NCBI RefSeq assembly: GCF_036898095.1
Contig: NC_090751.1
Coordinates: 79,374,509-79,438,508 of the forward strand
Origin: Palaemon carinicauda
Taxonomy: Eukaryota; Arthropoda; Malacostraca; Decapoda; Palaemonidae
Reading direction: 5' to 3'
DNA: 64,000 nucleotides
In this document: positions 57,201 through 64,000 of the stretch, one piece after another
Layout of the letters: the number at the start of each line of letters is the position of its first letter
How positions within the stretch are numbered: the stretch's first letter is position 1
The notes under the pieces: model-generated
Seen by the model: only the letters and a program-made list of their open reading frames with translations
Told to the model about the DNA's origin: nothing
The model's database searches: none
Position numbers and translations under genes: made by a program

Positions 57201-57511
57201 TTGCAATAAACAAAACATTATCCTCGAAAACAAGGCATTTTCCATTTTCCCTCAGCTCCGATAAAATTTTCGCACTGCTTTCTTTTAAGGATTCTTCTAA
57301 GTGGGGAAATAGAATCCATATATACTTAAAAACAAGTGCACATACTCTGGCGAATGTTTGATATATAGATATTTATGTACTATTAAAGTTAACATGTTTG
57401 GTAAGTATTATTCAAACTACTATAATGTTTTCCATTGAGGCCATATAAATATAGAGGAAATCCAAGAAAAAACTCTCCAACCTATACGAGAATTTGAGCA
57501 AGACTGACTGA

Positions 57512-57514
<3 letters not shown>
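57201..57514. other. No gene seen
   Basis: AT-rich spacer between the DIRS remnant and a CT microsatellite. Confidence 0.5.

Positions 57515-57596
<82 letters not shown>
57515..57596. repeat. (CT)n microsatellite
   Basis: About 40 CT dinucleotides. Confidence 0.97.
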
Positions 57597-57598
<2 letters not shown>

Positions 57599-57810
57599 CA
57601 AAAACATTCACGAAATATCCTAAATTCTACGAAGAAATATTTGAAGGAAAAGAGAGGACCTGTCGATGCCCTCCTTACCAAGAAGCGTTACACTTCAAAA
57701 GATCTTAGGAGATAAAAGAGAGAAAACTTCACTCTTTTTACAAAGATTTGAAAGGAATAAAAAATAAATTTGTTATCATCCATATTTATACATTGGTACT
57801 TTTTCAACGC

Positions 57811-57813
<3 letters not shown>

Positions 57814-57843
<30 letters not shown>

Positions 57844-57855
57844 CATACATACATA
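57814..57855. repeat. (CATA)n microsatellite
   Basis: About ten ACAT tetranucleotides. Confidence 0.95.
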
Positions 57856-59024
<1,169 letters not shown>

Positions 59025-59244
59025 TATATACACTATACATATACATTTATGTATATGTATAGCGTATATTTATGTATATTTGAACATATGTATAGAAGTG
59101 TGTGTGTATCTACATATATATACTTTTATGTACGCCATATACAGACATGCATACATATACACATGTAAAATAAACACTATGTATGTATGTATGTATTTAA
59201 GTATGTATACATACGTGCATAAAAGCTTTTAGAAACCACTTAAG

Positions 59245-59296
59245 AAATTTTTCTGAGGAATACCGAGACTTCTCTCGGTATTCCTAAGAAAAATTT
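59245..59296. other. Near-perfect 24-bp hairpin
   Basis: Arms 59245-59268 and 59273-59296 pair at 23 of 24 positions around a 4-base loop CTTC. Arm core: 'AGGAATACCGAGA' / 'TCTCGGTATTCCT'. Could be a foldback remnant of a transposon or a transcribed stem-loop. No flanking duplication found. Confidence 0.75.
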
Positions 59297-59610
59297 TCAT
59301 TTTAAACCCCAAAACCTTTTTGTCATATTTAGTACTGACTTCTAAAAGATAACACATTGACAATCCTTCTCATTTCACGATTACCATTGCTTTTCCAATC
59401 ATAACAATTCTTCGGATTTTTTTTATGCCAGTAAAAACATCTTATTTACGTACGGCCAATCGTAAGTATTTATTTAACTTAAGTGATTCTTCTTTATGAG
59501 ATTTTTCTGTCAATCGTAACTCCGTTTCTCTATTTGAGTTGCTGATACCTCTTTCTGTTGTTTTAATATTCTTTCCCCAGCATAAATAGGTTGTTGTTGC
59601 TGTTGTTGTT

Positions 59611-59612
<2 letters not shown>

Positions 59613-59697
<85 letters not shown>
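59613..59697. repeat. (CT)n microsatellite after (GTT)n
   Basis: Preceded by a short GTT/GCT trinucleotide run (59590-59612). Confidence 0.96.
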
Positions 59698-59700
<3 letters not shown>

Positions 59701-60327
59701 GAAACTGCTCTTTTTGGAAACTGATTTTTTATTATTGGTCAATAAGAATACTTTCCTTCATCTGCCTGTCTGTGCGTCTGTCCGTTTCCCTGTCTGCCTG
59801 TCTCTCTGTTTCTCCAAATACTTCCTCTTCTTCAATGTTCATCCCTCTCCCCTACATAACTTTCTTTTCAAAATATCTTTATAAAAGCTTCTCTCGAGGG
59901 ATTTTTTCGTCCATGAGACAGGTCACGCTTAGATTACAAAATAATCCTGTGGCAAAGAAGAACTAATCCAGAAATAAACTCTCCACTTCTTACAGCCAGC
60001 CACAATGTCCCGACACCTCAACAAAGGGAGACTAATTTTTCGCTCTCAGTCTCTCTTTGACTCTGCTACATATGCCGATCCCTGAGGTCTCTCTCTTGAT
60101 GGAGGTTGCTTTGTTTATTATGCATTATCCCCTCAGGAGGTTCTTTGATACGCTTCGAAGGCGATTATAAGACGGAATGAAAAAGAGAAGGAAAGGCACG
60201 AGAATGGGAGGAAAGATCATTCTTAAATACTACGAAGAAGTGAATGGGGGTAAAGTGGATGAGGGAAGGTGGGCTCAATATGTTACATTAAGTGTTTGTG
60301 AAATTTCAGTGAAACTTAGAGAAAACT

Positions 60328-60328
<1 letters not shown>
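59698..60328. other. No gene recognised
   Basis: 60000-60180 has more balanced composition than its surroundings, with phrases such as 'TATGCCGATCCCTGAGG' and 'CGCTTCGAAGGCGATTATAAG'. No long frame. It might be an unrecognised repeat or exon remnant. Confidence 0.3.

Positions 60329-60398
<70 letters not shown>
60329..60398. repeat. (AG)n microsatellite
   Basis: About 35 AG dinucleotides. Confidence 0.97.
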
Positions 60399-60401
<3 letters not shown>

Positions 60402-61109
60402 GGATCCTAGATGTCACTTCATGGTTATTTTGTAACACGAAGGTTAATATAATGTTTCTAAGAAAAACCACTTACACACAATCGTGTATTATTAAAAATG
60501 ATTAAAGAAGCTCACTCCACCTTAGACAACATAAGCTAACAAATATACTTTAAGATCTCTAAATGTTCGAAAGATGTTTCCGGGAGTGCCTGATATTGAT
60601 AATTTTTTTCTTTTATTTAATTATTATGATTAAAGTTATATGTAAAAAGAAATAGTAATGATTTACTCAAAACACAGTCTGTAACTATCGAAGACAATCT
60701 TTAACTAACCATATACCGGTATGATGCGTGGGCAAGACATTCATAATGGCCAAGCAGAAACTACAGTTCAAGTAATTGAAATTAAAAATTAACAGAAAAA
60801 AATAAACAAATAATAAACTAGGATACAAAACTTCAATTAGGGCCATCAACGATTTGATCTACTTCATTGCTGAGGAAAACAAGGCTTTTATTCTCCAACC
60901 AATAGACAAAAACACCAACTTTTTCTTAACTGAACAAATAAATCAGAATCTATGGAAGCAGCTGCAGAATTCGATTGAGATTTTAATGTTACAATTTAGA
61001 AAACTTGCAATATTAGATTACTGGAAACTTTTGAATTTAGATAGAGTATTTATGATTACCGACCTATCTTGGTATTTGTCAAAAAATGCAATCTTACGAA
61101 AGGAAAATG

Positions 61110-61110
<1 letters not shown>
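60399..61110. other. No gene seen
   Basis: AT-rich. The + frame beginning at 60854 has no recognised domain and runs into the AG tract. Confidence 0.45.
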
Positions 61111-61184
<74 letters not shown>

Positions 61185-61371
61185 GGAGGTCTAAAACTTT
61201 TTATCCATCCGCGGAGGCTCCATTTACTTTTTGGTAGAGTGAACTAGTTCAAATACTTAGTTTTTATGATCTTGTCTAACTTATTCTTAGATTCTTTTAC
61301 CGCGTTAATGTACACTATATCTGCTGGAAGTCTGTTCCTTGTATTTGCTATTTCGTATATAAAGAAATTAG
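61111..61371 (-). pseudogene. Second LINE 3' end with (CT)n tail
   Basis: On the - strand 'IYEIANTRNRLPADIVYINA' and 'KNKLDKIIK' match the end of the RT at 31555-32030. The following 3' UTR shares 'GGAGCCTCCGCGGATGGAT' (copy 1: GAAGCCTCCCTGGATGGA), and the element ends in (CT)n (61111-61180, written as AG on the + strand). Its 5' truncation point at 61371 coincides with another (CT)n/(AG)n run. Confidence 0.82.
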
Positions 61372-61385
61372 CAGAGAGAGAGAGA

Positions 61386-61469
<84 letters not shown>
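61372..61469. repeat. (AG)n microsatellite
   Basis: About 48 AG dinucleotides with one GG interruption; abuts the truncated LINE. Confidence 0.96.
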
Positions 61470-61473
<4 letters not shown>

Positions 61474-61748
61474 CTGTAGATGATTTAGTCATGTCATGTG
61501 GGAAGACTGAAAGACTTTCAAGGAACATAAAATATGGTATAAAAAAGTTATTCCAAATAAGGAGCTCTACAACTCAAGAGGTATGACTGTAGAAGACGTG
61601 CTGCTGGGGAGACTTCTTTGAAGGTAAATGGAGAGGATAGGGATTGGGATTTTTCTGATTAAGGGTCTAGGCCAAAATTCAGTAGTTTTAAAATTTGTGT
61701 TTAGTAGTGATCATGGTTATTTTTTTTTTTCTATCTGAAACCACTTGC

Positions 61749-62041
61749 TGTTGAGGTGGATGAAGTACATTCTAATGCCAATGTATTGTACCAACCGTGT
61801 GTCACACAATTGTACATAATTCCTTTTGTATATATTATGCTGTATCTGCGCTCTTCCATCGCACTAAAAAGAACCTGAATGATCATGTCTCCGGTTTTGC
61901 TCTGTGACATTGTCTGTCTCTCGAACATGTTATGTCCTGTTGCCTTGAGGTTTAGTATATAAAGGAGAGTGTTCCTTAATAAACAACTCAGTCGATCGCA
62001 TCCTGCCTTTGAGTTCACAACCTTCTCCCTCCCTCGTCACA
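61749..62041 (+). repeat. Possible solo LTR
   Basis: About 293 bp starting TGTTGAGG and ending GTCACA. Contains a TATA box ('TAGTATATAAAGG' near 61953) and, 20 bases on, 'TTAATAAACAAC', like an LTR promoter with a poly(A) signal. No partner LTR and no target duplication were found in the window, so the borders are guesses. Confidence 0.45.
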
Positions 62042-62079
62042 GTATATACACTCACGCGCATATTAATACATATGAACAT

Positions 62080-62310
62080 TGTCATCATTATCCTCAGATA
62101 TTACTATTCTTAGTTAAGCTACAACTCTAATTGGAAAAGCAGGATGCTATAAGCCCAAGGACTCTAGCAAGGATAAATACCAAAACAAGAAATGTCAAAT
62201 GGAAATAAATACATTAAAAGAGAAGTAACAGAAAATTAATAAGATATTTTAATAAGGGTTACATCAAAATAGCTCTTCCATATATAAACTATAAAGAGAC
62301 ATCACAGACA
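62080..62310. repeat. Dispersed repeat with 'AAAAGCAGGATGCTATAAGC'
   Basis: The phrases 'GTTAAGCTACAACTCTAATT', 'GGAAAAGCAGGATGCTATAA' and 'TATATAAACTATAAAGAGA' belong to a repeat I remember as very common in decapod genomic sequence. Its class is unknown to me. Confidence 0.5.
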
Positions 62311-63844
62311 TATACACTCACGTATAAACAACATACACATGTGTGCCAATGTGTGTTATATACAATGAATTCGAGCGTCGTCCAGTGTTAGATGAAAAGG
62401 AAAGCCAACGTTGGCCCACCAATTTCTATTTCCGAGAGGAAGCCGGGAGAGGGGACGTTGGTTTATTGCTTGCAACATTCCGTAAATAAAATGGACTGAA
62501 AACTTGTTAGTCTTTTCAAAACATAATAAATGAAAACACACTCGTAAACTAGAACAGGATGAAAAGTAAATGTGATTGGGCAGGAAATTAAAAATAGTGC
62601 GTTCCAGTCCAATTTTCAATTACCATTTCGTAACATTTTAAATTTTTGTTTCAAATAAATTTATTTCAAATATTCACATATATATTTAGAACATTTAATT
62701 TCATAGTAAAGTACTTATCGTTACTTCATTAGACGTAAAAATTATCATATCGTAATTATTATATAGTAATTACGATATTTTTTGCTCTACAAGAAATAGG
62801 TTCATATCAGTTGAATTCTAGCCACAATCATGTTTGAAGAAAAGTTTAACTTGACATAAAGTCCATCCATAGGATTTTTCCACACAGGGAGGGAGAGGGA
62901 AAGGGAGAAGAGGCTACTACTAATTATAAGTATTGCTAATAAATGTAAAGCCAGGCATGATTTGCAGGACTCCAAATAAAAATGTAAAATTCACATACGA
63001 ATAAACAAAACTTTTTCATATCAATGAATTGATAAAGTTAAGGATTTATTTGACCTTTATGGAAAAGTTAGAACTGTACATAAAAATAGAAACTTATTAA
63101 CATATGGCTATTTATGATAGTTTTATCTTTTTGATATTTGAATTTTCTATTAGACTCCTTTGCTTTAATTTACTATATATACACTTATGAATTCCAGTGT
63201 TTCTAGGTTAAAATTTGCTGCAGTTTGCTTTGAATTTATTATTTTTTTCCATAGAAAACCTAGTTTTTATCTATATCAAACTTAATATCAAACTTGAATT
63301 TTCATCATTGAAATTCTTCCTTATCAAAATAAAAAAAAAGATAAAAAATGAGTTTATATAATTGTTAGTATTAAATTTCATTAAAAATAGTTTTCCATTT
63401 ACTTTTTTTTGTAATTTTCAGCGTTTTATTTCATCCACATATTTTTCTTACTCTTAATCTTATATATCCGAAATAAATTGTCAAAGCTTTTACTGTTTTT
63501 AGTTCTCTACATTTTACGTGATCTCACTAGAACCCAATTCTATAATTGTGATTAAAGAAATGTCTGCCAAAAATGTGCCAATCTCTTCTATGGCACTCAC
63601 AGTTTCTCCCATTATTTTAAAGCCGAAATGCTCTCTATTAGTTCCAACTTTGTTATTTGGGGATGTTGTGGATTGCATAAAAAAAAAAAACTATTTTAAA
63701 TCTTTTCCTTTTCAGGTTTCGAATTTAGTGCATACTGCTACTGGAGTTAAGGGTGTGTGAACGAAGTATTTTCTTTTATGTGGGATTGACATTTACAAAA
63801 ATAGATTACTATTTCTTTTTTTTTTTTACTTTGTTTATGGAACC
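62311..63844. other. AT-rich region, no gene seen
   Basis: The 87-codon - frame at 62356-62619 contains 'WWANVGFPFHLTLDDARIH', which looks non-random but which I cannot assign. An 80-codon + frame (63518-63760) is also unassigned. The rest is AT-rich. Confidence 0.35.
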
Positions 63845-64000
63845 ATTTCCTAACCCTTTTACCCCCAAAGGACGTACTGGTACGTTTCACAAAAGCCATC
63901 CCTTTACCCCCATGGACGTACCGGTACGTCCTTGCAAAAAAATGCCATAAAAACTTGTTTTTCATATTTTTTGATAATTTTTTGAGAAAATGCAGGCATT
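63845..64000 (+). repeat. Edge of a TTAA-type dispersed repeat (cut by window)
   Basis: Begins near 'CTAACCCTTTTACCCCCAAA' (63851) with 'GGACGTACTGGTACGT', then 'TTTACCCCCATGGACG' and the perfect palindrome GGACGTACCGGTACGTCC (63913-63930). A CCC start after a TTAA-like site suggests a piggyBac-type or similar end, and I recall this repeat from shrimp genomes. The other end is outside the window. Confidence 0.45.

Overview
This window looks like intergenic, repeat-dominated DNA from a crustacean, most likely a decapod shrimp. Pointers are the very high density of (CT)n/(GA)n and (TA)n microsatellites, DIRS1-like and Ngaro-like tyrosine-recombinase (YR) retrotransposons, Ty3/gypsy elements, and several short dispersed repeats that I associate with decapod genomes from memory. 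I recognise no host protein-coding gene. Almost every coding signal belongs to a mobile element, and only the gag-pol frame at 19379-22222 is long and uninterrupted.

Layout. 0.5-1.0 kb: remnant of an RTE-type LINE. 1.5-2.7 kb: minisatellite with an open 41-residue period. 3.6-12.1 kb: a DIRS1-type retrotransposon on the + strand. Its inverted terminal repeats and internal complementary region are complete, but its gag, RT/RNase H and recombinase genes are decayed. 13.1-13.7 kb: a dispersed repeat and a long (TA)n/(TATG)n tract. 16.9-17.0 kb: a fragment of 18S rRNA. 17.8-23.1 kb: a Ty3/gypsy element on the - strand with two LTRs, intact gag-PR-RT-RH and a broken integrase. 23.9-31.35 kb: a very large satellite-like block whose repeat family switches strand in the middle. 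31.55-32.1 kb: a LINE 3' end with a (CT)n tail.

32.3-40.8 kb: a Ngaro-like element on the - strand with split direct repeats (A1-genes-B1-A2-B2). Its recombinase gene is interrupted by a 3.19-kb TTAA-flanked piggyBac-type insertion filled with a dimeric satellite. 42.0-42.25 kb: a SINE-like repeat. 42.3-47.4 kb: a second, rearranged gypsy element (CsRn1-like) on the - strand. 48.9-51.0 kb: a 42-bp minisatellite. 51.8-52.0 kb: a second SINE-like copy. 52.6-57.2 kb: a second, degenerate DIRS1-like element on the - strand. 57.5-61.5 kb: microsatellites, a hairpin and a second LINE 3' end whose tail is again (CT)n. 61.75-62.3 kb: a possible solo LTR and a dispersed repeat. 63.85 kb to the end: the edge of another repeat with a perfect 18-bp palindrome.

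How it fits together: the region records layered transposition. The termini that define DIRS and Ngaro replication, including circle-junction-like sequences, are better preserved than the genes. The nested TTAA insertion gives a relative age. Two LINE copies suggest that some of the abundant CT microsatellites are LINE 3' tails. Coordinates of degenerate features are approximate, and all family assignments come from reading motifs rather than from searches.
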